From Deltaproteobacteria bacterium (GTDB lineage Bacteria; Myxococcota; Kuafuiibacteriia; Kuafuiibacteriales; Kuafuiibacteriaceae), in the NCBI GenBank assembly GCA_016713425.1, contig JADJPE010000005.1, positions 992,001 to 1,056,000 of the forward strand: DNA of 64,000 bases, in the 5' to 3' direction. Shown in pieces: positions 8,569 to 17,215 of this stretch. A program made the position numbers and the translations under genes. How positions within the stretch are numbered: the first letter of the stretch is position 1; every line of letters begins with the position of its first letter. The notes below the pieces were generated by a model that was given only the letters and a program-made list of their open reading frames with translations, was not told the origin of the DNA and did not search any database.

Positions 8569-9898
8569 TCAGTTGCTCGTGCTCGAAAAAGCGACGACTT
8601 CGCCGAGCTCAATAAAGGCATGCGACGAATCGCTCGGTGCGATGACGAAGCGGAGCCACGGCGTCACCTGCTTGGGTCGGAAGTTCACGAGCGCCGACAG
8701 TGCACGGTCGCTCCCATTCCCACCGCAGAACTTGCCCTTGGCACTCCACCCCTGACTCGCGGACTTGGCCTCAGCCACGGTGTCGAAGGCCGTCGTGTTC
8801 GTTTCGATGCTCACACAGGCCTCATAGGCATTGTTCACGAGGGAGCCGAGGAGGCCGGCATCGGAAATCGAGGCACCGTTGTCGAACTTGACGTAGATCG
8901 CCGTGGCCTGGTTCTGAATGGTCTCGCGCGTCGTCACATCGCCGTCGTCGGCGCGGGTGTCGGTGAGCGCTTGGTCGCTGCCGGTTCCGACGGCCCAAAT
9001 CCCCGCCACCGAGACGGGATCACCGGTGGGCGCCGGAACCGAGGCTGGAACGCTGAACTTGGCACGCGCGCGATACTGAAGGCCCTCGCCCGTGACGTAG
9101 CCAACGAAATTCCCTCCATCCGAGTAGTAGTTGTAGAGCGAGAAAGTCGAGATGCCGAAGGTTAGGCGGTCCGTGCCGGTCGAAGAACAGCCGCCGAGCG
9201 TCGTGTCCATCCCCGCCTCGCATCGAACGACGAGCTGGGGTGACGCCTGCCCGCCCACCTCGACGCGATAGAAGTTTCGACCACTGCTCGGCTCTGGCTT
9301 CAAACGACTCCAGGTGAAGTCGACGAGCCCCAACGACGCGCGTTCGAAGCTGACCTCCGCCTGAGCCGGCCAAAGCATCAGCGTCCCGGTATCCCACCCG
9401 AAGTCAGCCTCGCCGAAGGTCTGCACCTTTGTGAAGACGCCGGCGCGCCCAAGCGTATCGCTCGGGTCCTTGACCACGATGACAAGATCCGCCCCCTCGA
9501 CGAGTCCCATCGCATCGGCGGTCGTGCCCCGCACCGCGATGTCTTGGCCCGAAAAGGTGAAGCGGAACGTGCCGTCCGACGTCGTTCGCGTCGACAGAAT
9601 GTGCTCAAATCTGAAGACTGAGCTCGGGAACGTCACAGTTTTCGCCCGGGTCGCACTCGAAGAGGTCGTCGACCGACGGCTCGACATCGAAGCCCGCGAT
9701 GCGGTTCTGGTCGAAGAACTTGATCATCCGTACTTCTACGTTGCTGAGCGCAGAACCGTCGGCGCTGAGTAGCCGACCACTCGCCGTAAGCTGGGCGTTG
9801 GGGTCGAGCTTGGGATTGCTGTCGCAGGCTGAAAGCATCGCCCAGCCCACCATGAGGCAGCCGACCAGCGAAAAGCCGCGCATCGTCGAAACGTTCAT
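8569..9898 (-). pseudogene. Lipoprotein with carboxypeptidase-regulatory-like domain, interrupted by a frameshift
   Basis: The start is ATG 9898 with AAGGAGG about ten bases upstream. The first frame gives a signal peptide with lipobox (MLSAC) and the first half of a regulatory β-sandwich (LTASGRLLSADGSALSNVEV), then stops at 9605-9607. A second frame, open from at least 9687, continues the domain (TRTTSDGTFRFTFSG) and ends at 8569 with a long C-terminal region of unknown family. Joining them requires skipping one base around 9608-9640. The domain is split exactly at the frame change, so this is one gene. It could be a true mutation, an assembly error or, less likely, programmed +1 shifting. 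Confidence 0.72.
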
Positions 9899-10092
9899 GT
9901 TCGTGATTCCTCCTTGGACTCCGTGCTCTTTACACCGCAGCGGGCCGTCGAGGCCGACCGTGACTGCCCTCACGCGTTGAGCGACGGTGCGACGGTCTGT
10001 AGCACAGAAGACAGGGGTACGGCACACGCGATCGGCCTTCACCGACTGCGACCACCTTGACCGCGCTCGACCCCCTCAGTACACCCACTCAA

Positions 10093-10215
10093 GTGGAGAC
10101 ATGGCTTCGCCTCTTGCTACTCGCGGGTGGAGGCGTATTGGCGCTTTCGGCTGGGTTGAGCCTCTATCATCATGCGCGGTTCGCTGAAGCCTTTCTCCGG
10201 CTCGTATTCGTGTGA
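10093..10215 (+). CDS. Small putative membrane peptide coupled to the next gene
   Basis: About 40 residues with one hydrophobic helix (WLRLLLLAGGGVLALSAGL) and a basic/aromatic tail. The TGA at 10213-10215 overlaps the next gene's GTG as GTGA. The start is uncertain: GTG 10093, or TTG 10057 which adds a 12-residue Pro/Thr leader; neither has a good ribosome-binding site. It may be a real small protein or the end of a longer decayed frame. Confidence 0.35.
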   Translation: METWLRLLLLAGGGVLALSAGLSLYHHARFAEAFLRLVFV

Positions 10216-11675
10216 ACCTGCGTGATCTCAGCGGGGCTCACGCCCTGGTCTTAATGACAGGGTTGGGCTTTCTCCTCCAGTGGACGGCCCTCGTCATCGT
10301 GGGCCGAGCGCTCTGGGACGGCGTCCGCCAACGAAGGCGCGACCGCATGCCGGCTCCGGCGTACGTGAGCCCACGCGTTCGCGTTCGTTCAGATCTCTCC
10401 AACAACCCGGTCGGACCCACCACCCAAGGATCGAATCTCGCCCTGGCCCTGGCCGTCGCAGGCTGGGCGCTCCCGCTCATCGCGGCCACGATCAGTTGGC
10501 GACGCGCGTTCTTGGAGATCAAGTCGGTCAACGCGGTTCACGCCTTCGCCGAGCGCTTGGCGCTCCTCGAACGCGGCCTCGCCCATCATCTTTCGACATC
10601 GAACTGGACCTCCTGGAGCGTCTTTGCGGCTTGCCTTCTGGGCGCACTCATTTTCGCGCTCGACGCAAACGAGCGATACGCATACGCCCCTCGACTTGAG
10701 CGCCTCACCATGACGTACGCGCCGGGTGCGGCTGGCCTTCTGTTCGGCTTTCTGGCCGCGGCCGCTGCGCTCTTCACGGAGCAAGTCAGGCGGTCGTTCA
10801 ACACCATCGACGATAGCAACTCGAGTGACCGCACGACTCAAGCGCTTCATACACTCGCGGAAGCACGCGTCCTGCTCGACGGCGCTGCGGCCACTGCGCT
10901 CATTGGGGGCATCTTCGTGGTCATCATGATCGCTTCGGCCCTCACACGGACAAAAGCATCGTCGCCGCCCGCCGAACCGTCGACGAGGGGTTCTGAAAGA
11001 AGCGCACCAAGACGAGTCTCGGCCCGCCGCATCCTGCTCGCGGTGGCCGCGATGATGTTGCTGGGTATCTACTTCTCGGTCGAAGTCTGGTCGTTCGCAG
11101 AAGAAAACGAGGCCGAGCCCCTCCCGATCACACAACGCGGACGCTTTCCCTTCAGCCCCTCGGTCACCACGCCTCAAATCGAAGGGCCAGACGTCATTGA
11201 CGCCGATCTCGAGCGCGAGCTCGAGACCCAGGCCGCGCCAACAATCGCCCTCAGCCCAGACCACGTCGAAGTCGCCGGTTTTTCAAGGCGCATCTCGAAC
11301 GTCGCCTCTGCGTTGATCGAGCTCCGAGAGGTTCAGACGCTGCGTCAAGCGAAGAGTTCTTTCTCCGGAGCCGTCCTCTTTCTTGTCGATCGCAACGTCG
11401 ATGGCCAACGCCTCAAGCGCGTGCTTCGCGCAACCGAAGAAGCAGGCTACGGGCGCGTGTACTTCCTCTTCGTCATCGCCAACGCCATTTCGCGCCCGCT
11501 CTTGGGAGACCTTGAGACACTACACACGACGTCGGTCAGCGCCTGGCTAAGGCAGACGTCGGAGGCCAAAGTCATCGAGATTCCGGACCGTGAGCGCTTC
11601 AACGAGACAGCCAGACGCATCGTGGACGCGCAAGCGAATGGCGCGCCCATCGTCGTCCTGTTGGTCGACGAATGA
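10212..11675 (+). CDS. Six-helix membrane protein with ExbD/TolR-like C-terminal domain
   Basis: 487 residues, GTG start coupled to the preceding small frame. Hydrophobic helices lie near residues 9-32, 78-98, 132-150, 170-190, 222-243 and 272-293, followed by an acidic linker and a periplasmic-type domain (~335-487). In that domain, VLFLVDRNVDGQRLKRVLRA and EEAGYGRVYFLFV resemble the ExbD/TolR pattern 'v.i.aD..v.y..v..vm..a..aG...i.l.', and TIALSPDHVEVAG resembles its first strand. The front half may play a TolQ/MotA-like part, making a single-chain motor-like unit. This is inference; no family is assigned with certainty. Confidence 0.7.
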   Translation: MNLRDLSGAHALVLMTGLGFLLQWTALVIVGRALWDGVRQRRRDRMPAPAYVSPRVRVRSDLSNNPVGPTTQGSNLALALAVAGWALPLIAATISWRRAFLEIKSVNAVHAFAERLALLERGLAHHLSTSNWTSWSVFAACLLGALIFALDANERYAYAPRLERLTMTYAPGAAGLLFGFLAAAAALFTEQVRRSFNTIDDSNSSDRTTQALHTLAEARVLLDGAAATALIGGIFVVIMIASALTRTKASSPPAEPSTRGSERSAPRRVSARRILLAVAAMMLLGIYFSVEVWSFAEENEAEPLPITQRGRFPFSPSVTTPQIEGPDVIDADLERELETQAAPTIALSPDHVEVAGFSRRISNVASALIELREVQTLRQAKSSFSGAVLFLVDRNVDGQRLKRVLRATEEAGYGRVYFLFVIANAISRPLLGDLETLHTTSVSAWLRQTSEAKVIEIPDRERFNETARRIVDAQANGAPIVVLLVDE

Positions 11676-11754
11676 TCCTCGAGCTCGTCCCGCTAGCACG
11701 CACCAGCAAAAGCACGAAAGGGCACGCGCACGAGATCGAGATCGAGATCGAACG

Positions 11755-12393
11755 ATGATGGTAGACGACGACTTTTTTGCCCGCGACGCCTGCGAGGTCG
11801 CGAAGGACCTCATCGGAAAGGTTCTTCGGCGACGCACAGATGGCCTCTGGCTTTCTGCCGCGATCGTGGAAACAGAGGCCTACTACATGCGAGAACGAGC
11901 GAGTCATGCCTCGCTCGGGAGGACACCATCGCGGGAAGCACTCTTCGCTCCGCCGGGTACCATCTATATGTACTACGCGCGCGGGGGCGACTCTTTGAAC
12001 GTAAGCTGTCTGGGTGATGGTGATGCGGTCCTCATCAAGGCCGGCATGCCGCAGGTCGATGCCATTTCGAAAGCGAATTCGCTCGAACGTATGCGAGTGC
12101 TGAACCCTGGTCCCCGGGGACAGATTCGAGCGGATGAGCGACTTTGTGGAGGCCAAACGTTGCTAGCCCGCGCACTTGGGTTGCGGGTACCGGAATGGAA
12201 CGGCCAGCGCTTTCGAAGGCGTCTGTTCTACGTCGACGACATCGGTTATCGACCGCTCGAGATCATCGAGACGCCACGGATTGGAATTCCGGCGGGACGC
12301 GACGAGCACCTCATGTATCGCTTCGTCGATGCCAGCCGCGCGCAGTATGCCACGCCGCGTGCGCTCAGGCGAGAACCAGCGACCGATCGCTAG
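11755..12393 (+). CDS. mpg: 3-methyladenine DNA glycosylase (AAG/MPG family)
   Basis: 212 residues, typical length. The enzyme removes alkylated purines in base excision repair. The family's active-site strand IVETEAYY (residues ~36-43) holds the catalytic Glu, followed by ASHASLGRTPS and the substrate-pocket strand GTIYMYYARGG; the C-terminal half includes NPGPRGQI and the RLFYVDD strand. Two Met codons (11755, 11758) could start it; both follow three copies of GAGATC. It converges on a hypothetical gene with one base between stops. Confidence 0.92.
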   Translation: MMVDDDFFARDACEVAKDLIGKVLRRRTDGLWLSAAIVETEAYYMRERASHASLGRTPSREALFAPPGTIYMYYARGGDSLNVSCLGDGDAVLIKAGMPQVDAISKANSLERMRVLNPGPRGQIRADERLCGGQTLLARALGLRVPEWNGQRFRRRLFYVDDIGYRPLEIIETPRIGIPAGRDEHLMYRFVDASRAQYATPRALRREPATDR

Positions 12394-12394
12394 G

Positions 12395-12814
12395 CTACGC
12401 GGTCCCTTCGTCTTTGGAGTCGATGAGCGCCGCCTCCATAAGCACCGCCTCCACAAATTGCGTGACGTTCGGCGGGGGCGACGCGTGTGCGCGTCGGCCG
12501 TGCGTAAACGCGCGCACAGCCGTTTCCACGGCCTGCCGAAACTCGTTTCCATCGACCTCCTTCTTCCGCCGCGGCTCCATCTCGCGGAGGACGCCGGGAA
12601 AGAGGACCGTAAGAGCGCCTGCAGACCACTTCTCGTAGAAATTCGGGGTGTGATCAGCGGCCGTTCTTGGCTTCCTTGGCTCTAGAGTCGCCTGCTCGAA
12701 CGACGGGCGGCGCACGTCGGGGGCGGCAGGAGCATGATTTCGCCCATGCCCATGCATCGCTTGTAGTCTTGCCGCGATGGCTCGATGCGGCGAATAGTAG
12801 TTCCGGATTTCCAT
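12395..12814 (-). CDS. Hypothetical protein
   Basis: 139 residues from ATG 12814. No signal peptide, membrane helix or known motif. The middle is Arg/Pro-rich and the C-terminus is more ordered (NEFRQAVETAVRAF, VTQFVEAVLMEAALID). The frame extends far upstream into the MESH1-like gene on the other strand, but that part is a shadow; the amino-acid make-up is credible only in the stretch annotated here. No clear ribosome-binding site. Confidence 0.42.
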   Translation of the reverse strand: MEIRNYYSPHRAIAARLQAMHGHGRNHAPAAPDVRRPSFEQATLEPRKPRTAADHTPNFYEKWSAGALTVLFPGVLREMEPRRKKEVDGNEFRQAVETAVRAFTHGRRAHASPPPNVTQFVEAVLMEAALIDSKDEGTA

Positions 12815-12937
12815 CCCAGGATGGGGTAGACGCAGCCAGCACGCACTGTCAAGCCAGTGAGTTGCGGTCTGCCCCCGTTCAATGAGCAAGGGACGTCTGT
12901 TGCGGGCCACCTGACATGATGCGCCGAAGCTGAAATA

Positions 12938-13525
12938 GTGGGGCTCGTGGGCGATCCCCGTGAAGAGCACGAAAGCGACAACGGCATCTCGGTGCTTCTC
13001 GAAGCCTTGGTCTTCGCGTCCAAGAAGCACCGTCATCAACGGCGGAAAGATCGCGAGGCATCGCCGTACATCAACCACCCGATCATGCTGGCCAACATTC
13101 TCTGGAACGAGGCCGAGATACGCGACCTCACGGCCGTAGCCGCGAGCATTCTGCATGACACCGTGGAGGATACCGAAACGACGCTCCAGGAGATCGAGCT
13201 GGCGTTCGGACCGCGCGTGGCTTCGGTGGTCGCCGAGGTGACCGACGACAAGACGTTGCCAAAGCAGGCGCGCAAACAACTTCAAGTGTTGCACGCAGCA
13301 AGTGCGAGCGACCAAGCTAAGCTGGTCAAGATCGCGGACAAGATCGCCAACCTCCGCGACCTCGCGACCTCACCGCCACCTTCCTGGAGCTCGGAACGGG
13401 TCTCGGCGTATTTTGAATGGTCGAAGGCGGTGATCGACGCTTTGCGAGGCAACCACCCGAGGCTCGAGGCGCTGTTCGATGAAGCCTACGCCAACGGTAC
13501 CCGCGAGCAGAGCGAGACAAGATAG
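12938..13525 (+). CDS. MESH1-like HD-domain (p)ppGpp hydrolase-type protein
   Basis: 195 residues, about the length of stand-alone RelA/SpoT-type hydrolases. Signature segments are KHRHQRRKDREASPYINHPI, ILHDTVEDTETT near residue 70 (the HD metal-binding pair and the following ED), and KLVKIADKIANLRDL with the conserved KxADKxxNL. No synthetase, TGS or ACT domain is attached, so it is a single-domain hydrolase like metazoan MESH1. Substrates may be (p)ppGpp or NADPH, as for characterised homologues. The start is GTG 12938; GTG 12947 is an alternative. Confidence 0.85.
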   Translation: MGLVGDPREEHESDNGISVLLEALVFASKKHRHQRRKDREASPYINHPIMLANILWNEAEIRDLTAVAASILHDTVEDTETTLQEIELAFGPRVASVVAEVTDDKTLPKQARKQLQVLHAASASDQAKLVKIADKIANLRDLATSPPPSWSSERVSAYFEWSKAVIDALRGNHPRLEALFDEAYANGTREQSETR

Positions 13526-13738
13526 GATAAACAGCCCGCCAGGCGCGCTGGGTGCCCTCAGGAGGCGCCGCCGCCATCCGTCTTCGCTGATTGCGCACAA
13601 GACGCCTGTCTCGGAGTACAGGGCGTGACCTTGTTTCTGTCTGCGAAAAGTGTGAACAATCTCGGTCCGGTTTCGCCTGAAACATTTTCGCGGTCGGCGC
13701 GTAGATTCGGCGATCGAACCTATTCAACGGAGGTTTCT

Positions 13739-14059
13739 ATGAACACGAGCAAGATGTCGAAGCTGTCGGCGGGGATTTTGGGTGCTGCGGTAGCCGGCCT
13801 GATTGCAGGTACGGGCGCCGCGCCAACGGCGGCTTACGCCGCCGAGTCAACACGGCATGTCGACGCCAAGAGCGGCTGCAACGGCAAACATGGTTGCGGC
13901 TCGGAAGAGAAGGAAGAGAAGGACGAAAAGCATTCGAAGGACGAAAAGGACTCGAAGAAGAAGGGGCACGCGGAGAAGACCAAGAAGCCAAAGAAAGGCG
14001 ACGAGAAGCACGCGTGCGGCGGAGCCCACGGTTGCGAAGGCAAAGACAAGACGCACTGA
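13739..14059 (+). CDS. Secreted Lys-rich protein with paired Cys/His metal-binding-like motifs (bufferin-like)
   Basis: 106 residues. ATG 13739 has GGAGG five bases upstream. The signal peptide runs to about residue 35 (GAAPTAAYAA cleavage). The mature protein is a Lys/Glu-rich low-complexity chain bracketed by two similar motifs, CNGKHGCG and CGGAHGCEGK. Such His/Cys pairs resemble BufA/DUF2282-type periplasmic copper-binding peptides, but the BufB-BufC maturation genes are not next to it, so the assignment is tentative. It could equally be a simple metal buffer or a cell-wall-binding basic protein. Confidence 0.68.
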   Translation: MNTSKMSKLSAGILGAAVAGLIAGTGAAPTAAYAAESTRHVDAKSGCNGKHGCGSEEKEEKDEKHSKDEKDSKKKGHAEKTKKPKKGDEKHACGGAHGCEGKDKTH

Positions 14060-14092
14060 TCGGGCCCTAAGATAGCCGCGACCGCGTCGGCC

Positions 14093-15538
14093 TCAAGCAG
14101 CCCGAAGCTCCCGGAGAGCGTGCCGCAAAGTCACAAAGCCAAAGGGTCCAAGCGCCAGCACCGAAAAAACCAACGTCATCAGGGCGACGTCTATGTCGGG
14201 AAGAAACGCAACCGCGAATCTTGGCGCAAAACCGACAGCAAGAGCCAACACGAGGCCCACCACGGTGTAGCGCACGTCAAAGGCAAAGCCGGTGACCTGC
14301 TCGCGGCGCAGGGCAAGCACAACAACGATGTGTCCGACCAGCGCACCGAGCGCGGCTCCGATCATGAGCCCAGAAAGCTCTCCCAGGTAGAACCCAGCGA
14401 GACACCCAACCAGCGAGGCGACGGTCTTGGCGATCATGCTCATCGCCCATGGCCGGGACAATCCAAGCGCGAGCAGGGCGCGTCCCGCGGACTCATGGAG
14501 AAACGAGAACCAAAGCCCGATCATCGAGAGCTGCGCAATCCATGCCGCATCTTGGTACCGCTTGTCATATAGGAGGAAGAAGAAGGCCGGCGCCGTCGCC
14601 GCACCCGCACAAAAAGCCAGGAGACCAACCGAGAGGATGGTGCCTCGAGAGCGCTTGAAAGCGCTCTCGAAGTGGGCTCGACTCTCGGTGTTCGACTTTG
14701 CGAGGGCCGGCATGACCACCGCTTCGGTGATTCGGCTCGACATCTGCGTGAGGACAGCCGTGACCATGATGCCTACGCTGTAGACGCCGAGCACATCGAG
14801 AGGAAGTAGCCGCCCGAGCAGCATCACGTCCAATCTCATGGAAAAGAACGCGAACATGGTGCTCACGAAGATCCACCGACCGAACGAGAGAATGTCCTTC
14901 GCAAAGTCACGGTCGTATTGAAACCTGTTCCTCGGTCCGGGCACCGCGAGATGACTCAAGACCAATCGCACGAGCGCCGCGACGATATGCCCAGAAACAA
15001 GCGCCCACACGTTACGGTAGTAGAACGCGAAACTCAGCGTCGCTCCCAGCGCAGAGATCTGTGAAGCCAGCTCGATCAAGACCAGCCGCCCGAGGTCCAT
15101 GTGGCGCATCAGCCTCGGGAGCTTCGTCGCCTCGAAGCCGCGCATGGGCGCTGTCAGGCCGGTTACGATGATGAGCGGAACCAACGATGGATTGTCATAG
15201 AAGCGCGCAACCGGCACTGCAATCGCGACCGAGGCGACAAAAAGAAGAAGGCCCCGACTCGCTTGAATCGTAAAACTAGTATCCAGGAAACGTTGGTCGT
15301 CGCCCTTCGGATGGCGAACAATCGCCGCCCCTACCCCGACGTTGGACATCAGCTCGATCGCCTGCATCACCATGACGACGATCGCCATGACGCCGAAGGC
15401 TTCAGGGACAAGAAGTCGCGTGAGCAGCATGTTGCCCACGACGCGCAACACTTGACCGGTGCCTTGGCCTACGACGCTCATGACGCTCGCTGAAAATGCG
15501 CGCGACTTGAGTGACTTCGGTGAATTCGATGACGACAT
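14093..15538 (-). CDS. Polysaccharide flippase (Wzx/MVF superfamily)
   Basis: 481 residues with about 12-14 transmembrane helices, an average size for the family. The N-terminus (VGQGTGQVLRVVGNMLLTRLLVPEAFGVMAI) is the standard opening of the polysaccharide transporter family, and FDVRYTVVGLVLALAVGF is among the last helices. It would flip lipid-linked oligosaccharide units across the inner membrane. The preceding ligase-like gene overlaps the alternative TTG start at 15553 by four bases; ATG 15538 is preferred by codon type but lacks a clear ribosome-binding site. Glycosyltransferases are not in this window. Confidence 0.85.
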   Translation of the reverse strand: MSSSNSPKSLKSRAFSASVMSVVGQGTGQVLRVVGNMLLTRLLVPEAFGVMAIVVMVMQAIELMSNVGVGAAIVRHPKGDDQRFLDTSFTIQASRGLLLFVASVAIAVPVARFYDNPSLVPLIIVTGLTAPMRGFEATKLPRLMRHMDLGRLVLIELASQISALGATLSFAFYYRNVWALVSGHIVAALVRLVLSHLAVPGPRNRFQYDRDFAKDILSFGRWIFVSTMFAFFSMRLDVMLLGRLLPLDVLGVYSVGIMVTAVLTQMSSRITEAVVMPALAKSNTESRAHFESAFKRSRGTILSVGLLAFCAGAATAPAFFFLLYDKRYQDAAWIAQLSMIGLWFSFLHESAGRALLALGLSRPWAMSMIAKTVASLVGCLAGFYLGELSGLMIGAALGALVGHIVVVLALRREQVTGFAFDVRYTVVGLVLALAVGFAPRFAVAFLPDIDVALMTLVFSVLALGPFGFVTLRHALRELRAA

Positions 15539-15549
15539 GCGGCGCAGAC

Positions 15550-16980
15550 TCAAGTGCGGAAGACGTGTTGGTCGCTGCTCGAAGACGGAGGCGAAAACGT
15601 GGCGCCAGGGCTCGCAATGAGACCCGGATAGAGGCTATAGAGGCTACCGGCCAGGAACAATGGGAAGCTCGTATACCACCCATTCGGGATGAGATCGATG
15701 GCACGTGCCGCCACCAAGAGGCACAAGCCGGCCATGAGCACACGGTCCTCCGGGTCACCGATCCGCGAGATCCGCCACCCCACCTTCAGCACAGGGTAAA
15801 TCAACATCAAGAGGCATGCATACAGGCCGAGCAACCCCTGGGACCCGAGCGCGATGATCCAGTATCCGTCGGTCGCCGAGATGTCTTGCCCCGTTCGCAT
15901 ATCGAAGATCCGGTTTCGCCCATACGTCCCCCACCCGAAGACGGGACGTTCCATCGCGCGATCCACAAGGTTGTCTTCGTTGCGAAACCGATACTCCATC
16001 GACCACGCGCGCTCTGGGTTCCACGCATACAACTCCTTGAGCACGACTTCATAGGGAAACACGTCGACGACTCGGATCAGCGGATAGGCTGCAAGCACCA
16101 GACACACAACCACCGCGAAACGTCCCTGGTTCTTGGGCTTGAAAACCTTCATCACGCCGAAGAAGACAACCCCATAGATGATCGCGGCCGTGCTCTTGAC
16201 GACCACCATGATGATGAAGAGATACCCAAGCACAACCCTAGAGCTGAACCTCCCGGTCGGAATTCGGACCTTCCGAAGGACCGCCGCAGCCAGCATACAC
16301 ATCATGAAGAACTGTCCGACCGCGATCCCGCTATCCATGAATAGAAGCGGGCGCCATCCGCCGTAGCGACGTACGGTCGTGAATTCGTTCGGATGAACGC
16401 CATAGAAGTTGGCGTGAAGCTGCGGACTCATGCGGATCTCCCACAGCGCGAACAAGGAGTAGATGACGCCCGCCCCAGCCATGTATTTCAAGAGCAACCG
16501 CAGATCTTCGCGGGAACGAATCAGAACACGGCCGAGATAGAAAGGGATGCCGAACTCGAGAACGCTCTGCAGCGCTTCATGGAGTCCATCGTACATGGAC
16601 AGACCTGGTCGCGTGTTGGGGCCAAACCGCAACGGATCTCCATTCAATTGTCCCGTGAGCAACCATCCAACGACGATCAAGGCCATCAGTGGGCCACCGA
16701 GGCGACCGCCTGGGATCCGTTCCCGCAGCACGCGCCGATGCACGAAGTAGAGCCCAGCCAGCAGGTAAAGGCCGATCAGGTGCTCCTTGTGCAGCTCGGG
16801 GAGCCCGGGCAGCTTGAACTCTGCGACCTGCGGCAAGAACATCAACCCTCCCAAGTAGACCCCAACGGCTGCCTTGGTGGGCGGATAGTGCTTCAACGCA
16901 AAGACCGTGGCGGGGAGCCACAACAACAGTGCGAGATATGCAAGAGCGTTCGGCACGACGGCGAGGCCGGATGATGCCAC
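15550..16980 (-). CDS. O-antigen ligase/polymerase-like membrane protein
   Basis: 476 residues with about 11 hydrophobic helices and a large loop (residues ~320-400). The loop has WSMEYRFRNEDNLVDRAM and PVFGWGTYGRNRIFD, close to the Wzy_C/O-antigen ligase pattern 'E.R..........A...P..G.G'; the following DGYWIIALGSQGLLGL is also typical. It would join or polymerise surface glycans at the periplasmic face. It is directly upstream of the flippase, with touching coding ends, so the two form an operon for exopolysaccharide or O-antigen assembly. Confidence 0.8.
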   Translation of the reverse strand: MASSGLAVVPNALAYLALLLWLPATVFALKHYPPTKAAVGVYLGGLMFLPQVAEFKLPGLPELHKEHLIGLYLLAGLYFVHRRVLRERIPGGRLGGPLMALIVVGWLLTGQLNGDPLRFGPNTRPGLSMYDGLHEALQSVLEFGIPFYLGRVLIRSREDLRLLLKYMAGAGVIYSLFALWEIRMSPQLHANFYGVHPNEFTTVRRYGGWRPLLFMDSGIAVGQFFMMCMLAAAVLRKVRIPTGRFSSRVVLGYLFIIMVVVKSTAAIIYGVVFFGVMKVFKPKNQGRFAVVVCLVLAAYPLIRVVDVFPYEVVLKELYAWNPERAWSMEYRFRNEDNLVDRAMERPVFGWGTYGRNRIFDMRTGQDISATDGYWIIALGSQGLLGLYACLLMLIYPVLKVGWRISRIGDPEDRVLMAGLCLLVAARAIDLIPNGWYTSFPLFLAGSLYSLYPGLIASPGATFSPPSSSSDQHVFRT

Positions 16981-17215
16981 CGCTCAGCAACCGGCGCCAC
17001 ACTCGAAATGAGCTCTAAGACGGCGCCCCAGCAATGGCCGGCAGCCGTGCGTTCGAAAGATCTTCACCGGGCGGCGCATGCCATCCTCGACCCAGCCGGA
17101 ATGCAAATTCTCCTGGCCGGGGAGGCGGCCGCCGCTCGAAACGCCGTCACAATCAACCGTCTGGAGGCGCCAGACATGACATCGTCAGTCTGATCGACTG
17201 GCGAGGCGAAGCGCA
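16981..17215. other. Intergenic region upstream of the ligase-flippase pair
   Basis: 235 bases between two minus-strand genes. Short frames here have no credible composition. It should contain the ligase operon promoter, but I see no clear consensus sites or hairpin. Confidence 0.4.

Noticed and set aside
12815..13315. Upstream extension of the minus-strand hypothetical frame
   Set aside because: It overlaps the clearly real MESH1-like gene on the other strand and has shadow composition.
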